64,000 bases of DNA from Brachypodium distachyon (taxonomy: Eukaryota > Streptophyta > Magnoliopsida > Poales > Poaceae), in NCBI RefSeq assembly GCF_000005505.3, contig NC_016131.3, positions 50,391,355-50,455,354 of the forward strand, read 5' to 3'. Each line of letters opens with the position of its first letter. Positions within the stretch are counted from its first letter, which is position 1. Positions 38,893 through 50,746 of the stretch are shown here, piece after piece. The notes beneath the pieces were generated by a model. That model worked only from the letters and a program-made list of their open reading frames with translations, did no database searches and was not told the origin of the DNA. The translations under genes were made by a program, and so were the position numbers.

Positions 38893-39934
38893 CTCTAATT
38901 TTTTTAAAATAATCATTATTGAAAATAATACCTCGCCCAGGCTTGACTGGAGGCTGGTCGGCCTGTGGGAGGTCCCAGTCGGCTTTGGCCAAGCCGACTG
39001 GCTGCTCGTCTTTCTCGTATGTATTGCTCGCCGGTTGATCTTCCTTCGATTCCTCGGGTCTCCACTCATTCTCATTGATTAACAAATGAGAATTAATCTC
39101 CACTATTTTACGAACCAGTTCAGGTGCTAGGTCTCCCGTTTTCCTTCTTTAATGGCCACTTTCATTGACAAGCACCGAATGCCGCCCGTCGGCATCCGTC
39201 TCCCGATCTCCCTCCTCTGCCTATAAAAGGCAATTCCTAGCGCGTCACCGTGTGCCTGTGTCCTTCCTCTCTCATTATCCTATTGAGAGGTTGTCCCCTC
39301 AAGCTCTCTACATCTCGTGCCACGACCACTGTCCTCCGTCGTGCGTCACCTCCATTGTTGAAGGGGAGCTCGCTCCGAAGCTCTGTTCCTCGATTTCTTT
39401 CACCGGGAGACTCGTCTGACCCCCTTCACCTTTTTTGACAAGGTTTTGCAAACAACCGTCGCTGTTGGCCGTGCCGTCCCCGACGTCATGTCGAAGCCAT
39501 GTCCGGAGCCCCGGCCGCGACGAGAGACCTGTTGCGGCTGAACCGGTTCGTGGAATAGTGGGGATTAATTCGTATGTGTTAATACGAAGAGAATGAGTGA
39601 AGACCAGGGGAATCGAAGGGAGATCAACGGCAGGAGTGGAGTTCGAGCTTCTGTTCCCTGTACGTGCGAGGAAGACGAACACCCAGTCGGCCGGGCCGAA
39701 GCCGACTGGGGCCTAATCGATCTGGGCAATGCTGACAAGGGCCAGTCGGCTCTGGGCTGCCAGGCCGGCCTCCAGTCGGCCTGGGCGAGGCCGAGTGGGC
39801 CTAATCGTCTTGGGCCAAGCCGATTAGCTCCAGTCAGTCTGAGCCAGGGCGAGGGTGTATTATTTTTGATATTTTTCTAAAACATGTATTATTTTCAATA
39901 ATGATTAAATAATTCGTATTATTTAAAACATTAG
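38893..39934. mobile_element. Long terminal-inverted-repeat element (MULE-like or foldback)
   Basis: The first ~230 bp (to about 39123) reappear in inverse orientation at about 39540-39934. Matching blocks are AATCATTATTGAAAATAATAC, CCTCGCCC(A/T)GGCT with GACTGGA, TTGATCT(T/C)CCTTCGATTCC, CACTCATTCTC and ACGAACC(A/G)GTTCAG. The right arm is longer because it holds additional degenerate CAGTCGGCC/GCCGACTGG repeats. Possible 9-10-bp flanking duplications CTTTTTTAG and CTTTTTTTAG suggest a Mutator-like origin. The middle (39124-39540) contains CTATAAAAGG and C/T-rich sequence that may be captured promoter or leader. There is no transposase. Confidence 0.75.
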
Positions 39935-40240
39935 CTTTTTTTAGAACCCAGGCCGGATGAGGGTATTTACCGATCTCCTTCCACATCTCTACAATTAGCA
40001 GTAGCTCACCTAGCAGCATCTGTATATATACTGTTTACTACTCCATCCGTTCCGATGCATAAAAAGTGTTGTCGTTCACTTAGTACAAAATTTGCACTTA
40101 GTACAAGACGGAAGACGACTACTTTTTATATTTTCTGCGTTTCAAATTAAGTAATTTGTATAAAAAATCTGCATCATTTATTTTGAGACTTTGGACGGGG
40201 CACTCCATGTTCAGACGTAGTGGCATGGCACCGACCGATT
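39935..40240. other. Spacer with Stowaway-like fragment
   Basis: A TACTCCATCCGTTCCGATGC opening at 40039 followed by AAAAAGTGTTGTCGTTCACT resembles a degraded Stowaway MITE, whose right terminus is not clear. The rest is upstream sequence of LEA gene B. Confidence 0.45.
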
Positions 40241-40246
40241 CTCTTT

Positions 40247-40384
40247 CCACGTGGGTGCCTCCGTGTACCAAAATTCGTCCTCTCGAAGCATCCATCGAAT
40301 CTCCACCGGCTGCCACGTGGCCTTCACGGATGCAAGCTCCGCCCCCACGTGTCACCCCGTAACTCGCTTCTCCGCCATTATAAG
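40247..40384 (+). promoter_or_regulatory. G-box/ABRE promoter of LEA gene B
   Basis: CACGTG cores occur at about 40248-40253, 40314-40319 and 40346-40351, the last in a CCCCCACGTGTC context. The TATA-like TTATAAG at 40378-40384 lies about 110 bp before the ATG. The order and the exact TATA block CCATTATAAGAAGCTC match the promoter of LEA gene A, pointing to shared ABA and drought control. Confidence 0.8.
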
Positions 40385-40491
40385 AAGCTCAATCCTGTAC
40401 CAAGAAACAAACAAACCATCCATCCAGAACCAGAACCAGCGAAGAAGAAGAAGAAGAAGGAGGAGGATTATACTAGAGAGCCATCGAGGAA

Positions 40492-40821
40492 ATGCAGGCT
40501 GCGAAGGAGAAGGTGAAGGACGGCGTGAGCGCGGCGAAAGCGAAAACCAAAGTGGCGCAGGCGAAAGCGGAGGAGAAGGCGGAGGCGGCGACGGCGAGGT
40601 CCAAGGCGGAGAAGGAGCTGGCGCACGAGAGGGGGAAAGCCAAGGTCGCCGCCGCCAAGATGGAGCTCCATCAGGACAAGGCCGTCCACAGGGAAGAAGC
40701 CATCGAACACCGCCTCCACAAGCACGGCGCTGGACTAGGCCATCATAAGAACAAGCATGGCGTTGCGGCGGCGCCGGCGGGGTACTACCCTCCGGCCGGT
40801 GGCGCTGGACACCACTACTAG
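40492..40821 (+). CDS. LEA_1 family (group 4/D-113-like) protein, copy B
   Basis: A single-exon gene of 109 aa. Residues 1-78 match copy A except for Arg16 to Lys and Ala19 to Thr-type changes; the helix KAEEKAEAATARSKAEKELA and the block RGKAKVAAAKMELHQDKAVH are identical. The His/Gly tail is six residues shorter and ends in the same GYYPPAGGAGHHY. Expected role: a hydrophilic desiccation protectant. The leader (CATCCATCCAGA, a GAAGAAGAAG run and AGAGAGCCATC before the ATG) also resembles that of copy A, so the duplication covered promoter, leader and coding sequence. It lies on the strand opposite to copy A, with KAO and EYA between them. A poly(A) signal was not resolved. Confidence 0.94.
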   Translation: MQAAKEKVKDGVSAAKAKTKVAQAKAEEKAEAATARSKAEKELAHERGKAKVAAAKMELHQDKAVHREEAIEHRLHKHGAGLGHHKNKHGVAAAPAGYYPPAGGAGHHY

Positions 40822-41469
40822 CTAGGCAGCGTAGCCTCTGTACTAGTAGTTACTATCATCATGTATGTGGAGTAATCGAGAATTCGAGATGTATCTTGCT
40901 TAATTGTCTTGTGAGTTAATTTCTGTGTTTGGACTTGGATTTAGTCTCGCTCAGGAGACGATCGAGAGCTCGGCTAGCTCGATCACACGTACTACGGAAG
41001 CAGTGATTTTTTTTTTTGAGAATATCCCAGCTGGGTCCTCTCGAATTGGGCCGAGGCCCACTTCATCCGTTCTCGCTATTGGGCTTATGAAAGCCCAATA
41101 GAACTGTATATTAAGTTAAAATTTCCGCGTGGAATTTTGTCGAATTTCTCCAATTTCAACTCTCTGACCGTTAGCTCCTCCTCCGCCCTCCCTCCTCGCC
41201 GCCCGCCGGCGACCGCTTTCGTTCGTCTCCCCCCCACCGAGCAAACCACCACCGCTCCTCCTTGCTAGTAGTAGCAAAAAGCATCCATTGACCACGCCCC
41301 GGCCCCCGCGCGGCATCGACGACCAGGCCTGCTCCCCGCACTCGGCCTCGGATCCAGATCCACGCCCCCTGCCGCTGGTTTGGTTGGGGAGTTGCTTCAG
41401 CATATACGGCTCCAAATCCTGCACCCAACGGCGCTGACCTTACGACGTGGTGCTGCAGGTTCTCCCGGG
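40822..41469 (+). other. Spacer and 5' region of the CCC gene
   Basis: The first part holds the 3' UTR of LEA gene B. From about 41040 it is the promoter and C-rich leader of the cotransporter gene, including paired GGCCCA motifs. A small upstream ORF-like run at 41380-41469 is in frame with the start, but I place the start at 41470 where the homologous MENGEI opening begins. Confidence 0.6.
41046..41099 (+). promoter_or_regulatory. Paired site II (TGGGCY) promoter elements of CCC
   Basis: TTGGGCCGAGGCCCAC at 41046-41061 and a perfect dyad ATTGGGCTT-ATGA-AAGCCCAAT at 41078-41099 contain four TGGGC/GCCCA elements in both orientations. Such sites bind TCP factors and mark housekeeping and growth-linked plant promoters (established knowledge). 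No TATA box was obvious. Confidence 0.6.
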
Positions 41470-44400
41470 ATGGAGAATGGGGAGATCACCGAGGGGCTGC
41501 CGGTGCCGGCGCCGCCCAACGGGCGGCGTTACAGGCCGGTCGGTCTCGACGACCGTGCCGTGATCCAGATGGCTTCTATGGATACCGGGCCTTCCTCCGA
41601 CGACGGCGGCACAGCAACACCTCAGCCGCCGAGGTGATGGATGTGCTGCACTTGACTTCATCTCATTTGTTTTCCTTCCCTATTGCTTTTGCTTGCTTGA
41701 TACACACAACAACCAGTAGTAATAAGTGCTTCGGATTTAGCGGAGATTGCAGTTGAACGTGACGAAATGTTAGCATAGTTGCCCTGAATTTGTATGTACA
41801 TTGCGACGACAGCGCGCCAAACGCGAGTGTTTAGCTGACCGATCGGATTTGGAGGGTTGTCTTGCTGTTAGGAGCTAATGAGAAAGCAGTATGAACTAAT
41901 GGGGGGTTAATTTGATCTTTTTTAACCGATACTATTGGTTGTGGACTGTTTGAGAGCTAGCACTACTATTTTAGGCTTATACATTTTTGGAATGGGTTGT
42001 TTTTATTTTTACTCTTATAAAGAGCAGTCTGTTCATTCCACTGAGGCTACTCCCTACATTTCTAGGGAATCACCTGATCGCCAACCTGATCGCCATTCAT
42101 TCTGAGCTCACATTTTCTTTTATGTATATATTCTAGGACCCTTAAGCCTGGTGCTAATCTGAACATTGACCCAAGCACGCAAGAAGGTTCTAGTGATCAT
42201 GCTACATCCAGTGGATCTCAAGGGGATTCGAAGCTGGAGCTTTTTGGTTTTGACTCACTTGTAAATATTTTGGGCCTCAAGAGGTAATAATTTATGTAGG
42301 TCAATTAAGAACTCAAGATCTGTCTCCTTCTGTTAATCACACATAGTTTTTGACTAGTATTCAGCATTTGCTCTCTAAAGAAATAGTTTGAACTATTGAT
42401 TTTACTTTATGACATCAGTGTCTGATGAATCAGAACAGCATGACAGGAGAACAGGTTCAGGCTCCTTCGAGTCCTAGGGATGGAGAGGATGTTGCAATTA
42501 CCATTGGACGTCCGAAGGTTGTCTCCAGTTCTAACAATTAGGATGGGTGTCATCTGTTTTGTACTTCATCACCCTTTTCCTTGTTAACGGTGAATAATTA
42601 GGAATTAATATATTTGGACTTGATGTAGTAGTACTGCAGTGTACATTTTACATCTATTCGACATTTAGAACTTGAACTAGATGTATTTGCTGATGCTTTC
42701 ACCTATCGTATTTGACGATTTGTTACATCTCTAGCTATATTCACTCAAGTACTCAACTATAGTTCAGTTGCTGATTCTAATTGTGTATTTGAGTTTCCTT
42801 GGAATATCAACAGGTTCACGCCTGGTCTCCAAAGTTTGCCCATTGTTTCACTGAAAATCATTGACAAATTATTTTTCTGTTTATTTGGTAAAAACTATGT
42901 TATTAATCCCATTACTTTTATTTGGTTCGCAGGAAACTGGACCTAAGTTTGGTACCATGATGGGTGTCTTTGTGCCATGCTTGCAGAATATCTTGGGAAT
43001 CATTTATTATATCCGGTTTACCTGGTAAGTATTTGGTATTATGTGCACTTGTTTTTGCTACTGCAGATCAAAGTTTCATGGTATTTGGCAGAGGGCCACC
43101 TGTAATATTTTGAACCCATGGTAGAACCAAGTAAAAGTTGCTGTAGAGACTGTAAAGGATATTGTTATCCAAGTGTTTACATATTTGACTACTATCGCAG
43201 CATTAATCCCATTGGCACGTTGAATGCTTTTGTACCCTTGACAGAAGTGGTATTTCAGAAATTGTGACGCACGTCCCTCTTCGAGGTCTTAATTCGTTTG
43301 GGTTATTCAACACAGACTAATATATTTTTCCCTTCCTGCAGGATTGTTGGTATGGCAGGCATATGGCAGTCACTTGTTTTAGTCTCATTCTGTGGTGCTT
43401 GCACATTTTTAACCGGATTATCATTAAGTGCCATTGCAACGAATGGAGCAATGAAGGTATGCTGAACACTTGAACTACTGGTGATGAATTTGGGTTGATA
43501 CCTGATATACCTTATTTTTACTGGTTGATTGTCTTCATTGAATTTGTGAAACCTGGTGCAGATATGGACAAATTTCATTTGTATAGTCAAATTATATGTA
43601 GATCCATTGCTAGAAATACTTTTAGAGCTTGTTTGATGTTTGGTGCTGCTACCAGAATAAACATAAATACCGATGAGCTGACATACATACCTATGGTGCA
43701 TAGGGTGGTGGGCCATATTATCTCATTGGTCGTGCGCTTGGCCCTGAAGTTGGAATCAGTATTGGATTGTGTTTCTTCCTGGGAAATGCAGTTGCTGGAT
43801 CCATGTGAGTATACACTGTGATAGCCAAGTACTTGAAGGTCTCCTTTCAAATTTCGTCCATCTTTTGTTTGCTTGTGGACAAAGTTTGATATTAATCTTT
43901 CTACACTGCTGCTTGGAAGCTGACATCACATGAGTTCTTTAAGTTTGTACGAGATGAGCGGAATGGTTTATAGAAAATATAAAAGTGGTAAAATTGAAGG
44001 TTTTTCTGCTATAGTTGGAATAGCTGAATATTTATGAAATCTCCATATAAAAGTACAATTAAATGATTATTTCAGAAAGAAAAATGTCTTGATTGGAAAC
44101 AATGGTACGGAGTAGAACATTATTGGATTGGTAGTATAAACTCTTGCCTCTTCTGCCCACTGGAGTTTCAAATGATTCATTTTTTCTTTAGTTGTCACTT
44201 GTTACTTGTTAGTTTGGCATGCATGGTGTTGCTCTCCTTCACTCCCTTCTCAACTTACCTTTCATTTCAGGTATGTGCTGGGTGCTGTAGAAACCTTTTT
44301 GGACGCTGTTCCTTCTGCCGGATTGTTTCAAGGTAACATACAAGTGATACTAGTGGATAAGTTTAGTTTATAATTTGCGAGTGCCGAGTAGAAATTCTTA

Positions 44401-47400
44401 GTTATTTCCAAATTGTTGACCCTTGTAATTCAAACTTTTTGTTAGTGCATAGAAAATGCCTATCTTTACCTAGCTTGGGTGCATGTTATGTGAGAAATTG
44501 AGAAAATCAAGCAGAAGGACAATGCTTAATATTTTTGTTAAGTTGTAATGCTAGTTTTTTTATTTTGTTTTGACTAACTAGCTTTTGAAAACGCAGAGAG
44601 TGTAACAGTGGTCAACAATACATTGTTAAACGGCACAGCAACAGCTGGCACTGCAACTATAGCAACACCAAGCTTGCATGACCTTCAAGTATACGGTGTT
44701 ATTGTGACCATACTGCTCTGTTTTATTGTGTTTGGTGGTGTCAAAATCATCAACAAGGTTGCACCTGCCTTCTTAATACCCGTACTCTTTTCACTGTTGT
44801 GCATTTATCTTGGTGTCTTCATTGCACCAAGACACAATGCTCCAAGTAAGTACCACATAGCTTATGTGTTCGGTAATCATAATTATGCATTTGTGGGCTC
44901 AATTATGATGTTGGTTTTCCTTCCTAAGAGGGAATCACCGGGTTGAGTATAGCCTCACTCAGAGACAACTGGGGTTCAGAATACCAACGTACAAACAATG
45001 CTGGAGTCCCTGATCCAAATGGTTCTATATATTGGGATTTCAAGTAAGCTTATTATTATCTTCATTATCATTCCATGTAAGTTTATGATGAATCTCAAGC
45101 ATACTCTGGAAATTTAGGCATCCCTATAAACTTTGATCAATCATGATAATGACCCTTCTTTCCTGTTAATAGGATGAAGGCTATGGGGTGGGAGTTTCCT
45201 CAGAAACATGTTGAGTTTTAGAGAAATTATAATGTGTCCCTGAATTTTATCAATGTTTCAGTCAAATTATCAAACTTCTAGGATAACTTGATAGGTGTCA
45301 AGTAGGTCGCTTATATAATAAGTTAACATGGACAGCAGATTCTGTTAAGGGGTGTGACATGGTAAACACTTTCTGACATTGTTTGTCCTGCCTCCTGGTA
45401 AACAAACCTGGTGGGTGCATTCTGCATTCCATTCATAGGGACCGTAATACCAACATTAACCCTATTTGTTAAGGCCCAAGCAGTAAAAGCTCACCACGAC
45501 TCCCATTCTCCATTATTGAAAAAAATAAGTTTAGGACCTGCAGGATAATTTATTCAATTCTTTATGTGTGCAGATGCAACATGCTAATAGATTCTTATAT
45601 ACTTTTCAGTGCTTTGGTAGGTCTCTTTTTTCCGGCAGTCACTGGAATTATGGCTGGCTCAAACCGATCTGCTTCACTGAAAGATACACAACGTTCAATA
45701 CCAATTGGAACATTATCTGCAACTCTTACAACAACTGCTATGTACTTGTTTTCTGTGCTTCTGTTTGGAGCCTTGTCCACAAGAGAAGAGCTTCTAACTG
45801 ATAGGTTTGTGTTTTTTAATGCTGCAACAAGTTGTCCGTACTCCCAATTGCAATTGTAGATAATGTGCTCTGTAGAGTTTTGAATATTATGTACTCCCTC
45901 CGTTCCTAAATTCTTGTCGTTGTTTTAGTTCAAATTTGTACTAAAACAGCTACAAGAATTTAGGAACGGAGGAAGTATATTTGAGTTTTGCGTTTATGAT
46001 GTTGTCAGGGCACAATTACATGTCCTGGTGGTTTTATCCATGTGTTCCACCCTGCTGAATTCATCCACAATGAAAAATGTTGGCTTTATCGTCCAATTTC
46101 TCTACCAGTAAAGAAATATTCGTTGAGCCTACTTTTCTCTATATTCTGTTTTTGTACAACTACGTTCTGACAGCATAACTGTAGAGTACTGTTTAATTCT
46201 TTCTTAGTCCCATAATCTGCTAATGCTAAGCTTACTGATTTACTGTAGGGTAAGCTTATAAATATCCTCAATATATTGCAGGCTGCTTACTGCTACAGTG
46301 GCATGGCCTTCTCCAGCAGTGATCTATATTGGTATTATCCTGTCCACTTTAGGTGCAGCGCTGCAGAGTTTGACAGGAGCTCCAAGGTTACTTGCAGCAA
46401 TAGCAAATGATGACATCCTTCCAGTTCTTAATTACTTTAAGGTTTCTGAAGGAGCCGAGCCTCATGCAGCCACTTTATTCACAGCATTAATATGTATTGG
46501 ATGTGTGATTATTGGGAACTTAGATTTAATTACACCCACTATCACTATGTTCTTTCTTCTGTGCTATGCTGGTGTGAACCTGTCTTGCTTTCTGCTTGAC
46601 CTACTTGATGCTCCTAGTTGGCGCCCTCGATGGAAATTTCACCACTGGAGCCTTTCACTTGTTGGTGCATTGCTTTGCGTTGGTATGCCTCTTGACTTGT
46701 ACCATTTTATTTTGTTATGGGGTGCCTGTAGTACTTCTACTGAATATTGATTTATGTACATGTATGATTTTTAATCCAACCAGCTTCTCCTGGCATCATT
46801 GAAATGTATCCTCACATTGTGTTTATAATAGGGCTTTCCACTTACATGGTTTTTTTTCTCAAATTTCAGTTATCATGTTTTTGATCTCTTGGTCTTTCAC
46901 TGTTATCTCCCTTGCTCTTGCAAGCCTCATTTATTACTATGTGAGTCTAAAAGGGAAGGCTGGAGACTGGGGAGATGGGTTCAAGAGTGCATATTTTCAG
47001 TTGGCATTGAGAAGTCTCAGATCGCTAGGAGGTATGACTTTCTGCATGGCAAATAAACACTCATAAATAAACTTTAGAAACTCCCATTATACTAACACAG
47101 TAACACTTACTATTCTTCTCACAGCAAATCAAGTTCATCCTAAGAATTGGTACCCCATTCCTCTGATATTATGCCGCCCTTGGGGTAAACTTCCAGAAAA
47201 TGTCCCTTGCCATCCAAAACTTGCAGATTTTGCCAATTGTATGAAGAAGAAGGGCCGTGGTATGTCAATATTTGTCTCAACCATTGACGGTGATTATCAT
47301 GAACTGGCTGAGGACGCGAAGACTGCCTGTCATCAGCTGGAAGCTTACATTGAATACAAACGCTGTGAGGGTGTTGCGGAGATCATTGTAGCACCTTCAA

Positions 47401-48224
47401 TGTCCGAGGGCTTTCGCAGTATTGTTCAAACAATGGGCCTGGGTAACTTGAAGCCAAATATTGTTGTGGTGCGATACCCTGAGATCTGGCGTCGTGAGAA
47501 TCTGACAGAGATACCATCAACATTTGTGAGTATAATAAATGATTGCATTATTGCCAACAAGGCGGTTGTTATTGTGAAGGGCCTTGACGAGTGGCCTAAT
47601 GAGTTCCAGAGACAGTATGGGACTATTGACCTCTACTGGATCGTGAGAGACGGAGGGTTGATGCTTCTTCTGTCTCAGCTCCTTCTCACGAAAGAGACCT
47701 TTGAAAGCTGCAAGATCCAAGTCTTCTGCATAGCTGAAGAAGACACTGATGCTGAGGAGCTAAAGACCGATGTCAAGAAGTTCCTCTATGATCTTAGAAT
47801 GCATGCTGAGGTCATCGTTGTGACTATGAAGTCATGGGAATCTCATGTGGAGAGCAGTAGCAGTGGTGCTCAGCCAGACGACTCCCAAGAGGCTTACACA
47901 AGTGCACAGCGAAGGATCAGCTCATACCTTTCTGAGATGAAGGAAACCACACAAAGAGAAGGACGGCCGCAAATGGAGGACGGGAAGCAAGTTGTTGTGA
48001 ACGAACAAAAGGTTGATAAATTCCTCTATACAATGTTGAAGTTAAACTCCACGATACTCAGGTACTCCAGAATGGCAGCTGTGGTGCTAGTGAGCCTCCC
48101 TCCGCCACCGCTGAATCACCCTGCATATTTCTACATGGAGTACATGGATCTGCTTGTGGAGAATGTCCCACGCATGTTGATAGTTAGGGGATACAGACGA
48201 GACGTTGTCACATTTTTCACATGA
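41470..48224 (+). CDS. CCC1: Cation-chloride cotransporter (SLC12 family), CCC1-like
   Basis: Electroneutral co-transport of Na+/K+ with Cl-; the plant protein acts in endomembranes and ion homeostasis (family knowledge). Thirteen exons: 41470-41633, 42137-42283, 42439-42517, 42933-43024, 43342-43456, 43704-43804, 44271-44332, 44597-44845, 44929-45043, 45610-45804, 46282-46682, 46870-47031, 47125-48224; 2,982 nt, 993 aa, the usual length. The cytosolic N-terminus ([13 protein letters not shown], then [19 protein letters not shown]) precedes about 12 membrane spans beginning near residue 135 ([19 protein letters not shown]). Core signatures: [37 protein letters not shown] and [20 protein letters not shown]. 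The last exon encodes the soluble SLC12 C-terminal domain with the terminal [11 protein letters not shown]. The exon 3 donor is the weaker GTTGTC. A Stowaway MITE lies in the intron after exon 10. No disabling change was seen. Confidence 0.96.
45894..45975. mobile_element. Stowaway MITE in a CCC intron
   Basis: An 82-bp near-perfect palindrome opens with CTCCCTCCGTTCCTAAATTC and closes with GAATTTAGGAACGGAGGAAG. TA duplications flank it (45892-45893 and 45976-45977). The high self-complementarity suggests a recent insertion. It lies within the intron after exon 10 and does not touch splice sites. Confidence 0.95.
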
Positions 48225-49700
48225 CTGGATATACTATACCTTTGGGTGCGTGGTTCGTTGTTGTACTACCATCATAGCAGAATGGATACACAGATTGGTA
48301 TACCCTGTGAGGCTGTGACGTGATATATACCACAAGCCATCATATACCTGAGACGCGATGCTGCTGGGCTGTTACTGCCACATTAATTAGGTACGCGAAC
48401 TAAAGTATCTTGATTCTTTTTTCTGGACACAACAGATGTATACTTGGTCATTACAAATTTTGTAGCCATTTTCTCTGTGCTTAACTGTTATGCTTACCTG
48501 TTCACCAAAACAGTAGCATTAGTATTCCTCTTTTGTGTTGTTTTCCATTGTTTGTGTACATTCTGAGAAACTGCACCCAGAACCCAGCTGATGAAATGAG
48601 AAAAAAAAATAGTACATAATCATGGGATATAATTAAAGAATATTTGCTGCTCTGCTGTTGTTGATGCCTGAGGCTGATGTTAGTGTCTGTCACATTTCTG
48701 TACATGATAGTATGGTTGGTGATGCTTACATGGCTTGGCATGGCTTTTATTTTGGTACTGTCACATGGGCTGAAGTTGTCCTTTGCACAAGTGCCTGCCC
48801 CCAAGTCCTGTTGAATGTGGAGTTTTCATAATTTTCACCAGCATGAATTTTCGGTGGGGTACCTGGGATTTTCTCTCTTGTTATTACATGTACTTTTTTT
48901 TTGATAGCATGCTGTTACAAGTACTTATTGTAGTAGGGTGCCATATTGTGTATATATACGTTTGTACAGTTGTACTGGTCAGAGTTTTATATAGATTGTA
49001 AACATCCAGTCAGTAATTGTGATGACTCATTGCACGATGTGATGGCCAAGGGGAAACAAGATGGATTCCTACGTAATTAGCATGTGCTAATTATAATTCT
49101 GACACTTTGCTGAAGAGAAATTGCTGCACACAGCTGATCCTATCCCATGTTGGCATGATTAGCAACCATGACATAAATTTGCATGTTCCGCAAAACATAA
49201 ATTTGCCACCTTCTGTTAAAACAATCTGCGAAAAATAATATTGTATAGAGAAAGCAAAGAGTAAATTAAGCAAGCAACGTCTTGGCTCCGCGGAATATGT
49301 TTTCGCCTTTTGGGGCACGAAACCAGGGTAAAATCCGGAGTCCAAAATGGTGATTGGTTCATCGTTTTCGTTTTCTTTTTCCCCCGGTTTCGACCCAACA
49401 CGACGAGATTACTTCCGGAAAAAATTTCTTCAATAGTTTGGGATGAGAAAAAAAGGAGGGTGAGAGGGGAGACCACTAGTGGGAATAACCCTAGAAACCC
49501 ACCGCCGGCATGAGGCGAGGCGGGATTTGTCGACTGGAGCAAATACCACGAGGAGGCGGCGGCGAGGCCGCACTATTGTGAGTTGTGACCTTATTGTATG
49601 TGGTTTAATGATCCAATTATATGATGCATACAATTTCCAGGTTTAAAGATAATTTGTAGGTCCGTACTTTACCATCGACAACCAGTGTTTTGAACTGTAC
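48225..49700 (+). other. 3' region of CCC and spacer
   Basis: The cotransporter 3' UTR probably ends within the first few hundred bases. The rest is AT-rich, with no gene recognised. A C-rich patch at about 49375-49570 shows short overlapping ORFs without domain features. Confidence 0.55.
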
Positions 49701-49735
49701 TAGCAGAAATGTCCGTGCGTTGCAATGGAGCAACA
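49701..49735 (-). mobile_element. Helitron-like 3' terminus
   Basis: Minus-strand reading gives GCAACGCACGGACATTTCTG and then CTAG, followed by T. The GC-rich palindrome-like block just before a CTRR end with a T flank is the hallmark of Helitron 3' ends. The 5' partner was not found with confidence; it may be shared with the 51824 end or be lost. Confidence 0.5.
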
Positions 49736-50228
49736 AAATAAAATGATAATACATTCGAAGACATGCATCAAAGCTTCTTCTTTTTGGTCTTTTTTGATGA
49801 GCACGGGACATCTTTTTAAGAAAGGTTTCTTTCAAATATTTTCTCTCCATATTCTACTCTCTCAAACGACAACAATGTATTCCTTCTAAAAATTATATAG
49901 CATCACGCGGTCAAAAGAATATTGAGACTGAAATTCCGGTACATAGGACTGCCACACTTGTTAAACTTTAACCACAAATTTCTTACTCTTTTAAAATTTG
50001 TTATATCTTCTTTGTTTTTTATTCATGTAGGTAAAATTACAATATATAACATCTTAAAAGATTTAAATATTTTTTAACTTACGATATCATATTTTTTAAT
50101 CACACAATTCACATTTTTTGCATCAATCTTGTCGACAATCATGTCTACTTTCTAATGAACTAATTAAAAATATAATCTTTTCCACAAAGAAATAACCCTA
50201 TTTAGAATTTTGACTTCATTTTATTGAG

Positions 50229-50722
50229 AGTAAATTTCACAAAACCACATTTTTTGTGGCAGTTGTCTCACAAAACCACATTTGTTTGTAATAGTCTCAC
50301 AAAATCACAACTTTTGGGGCAGCTGGTCTCAGAAAACCCTAATCTACCCTAATCTTGATAATTAAGCTGGTTGATGGTGTTTCCGACAACCCGAGGCCAC
50401 CAGTCAGATGCCACATCATCTTCCCCGGCCTGTTTTTGATGCATGTTTTCAATGCGAAAGCAGCTACCTTTGCTCGAGTGACAGCTGGTAATGTCTTGGG
50501 TCGGGTAGAAACTGACGTGGTGTCCAAAACGAGTCGGGAAGATGACGTGGCATCTTACTGGTGGCCCCGGGTTGTCGAAAACGCCATCAACTAACTTAAT
50601 TATCGAGATTATGATTTTTTGAGACCAGTTGCCCCAAAAGTTGTAGTTTTGTTAGACTATTGCAAACAACCGTGGTTTTGTAAAACAGATGGCACAAAAG
50701 GTGTGGTTCCGTGAAATTTACT
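50229..50722. mobile_element. Foldback MITE with ~170-bp inverted repeats
   Basis: The left arm starts AGTAAATTTCACAAAACCAC and runs to about 50400; the right arm (about 50562-50722) is its inverse and ends GTGAAATTTACT. Inner matches include GGTTGATGGTGTT against AACGCCATCAACT and CGACAACCCGAGGCCACC against GGTGGCCCCGGGTTGTCG. Within each arm a CACAAAACCACA-type motif is repeated two or three times. No transposase and no clear target duplication were seen. It resembles Mutator-type MITEs. Confidence 0.8.
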
Positions 50723-50746
50723 ACTCTTTTATCTATTACTATCTAT

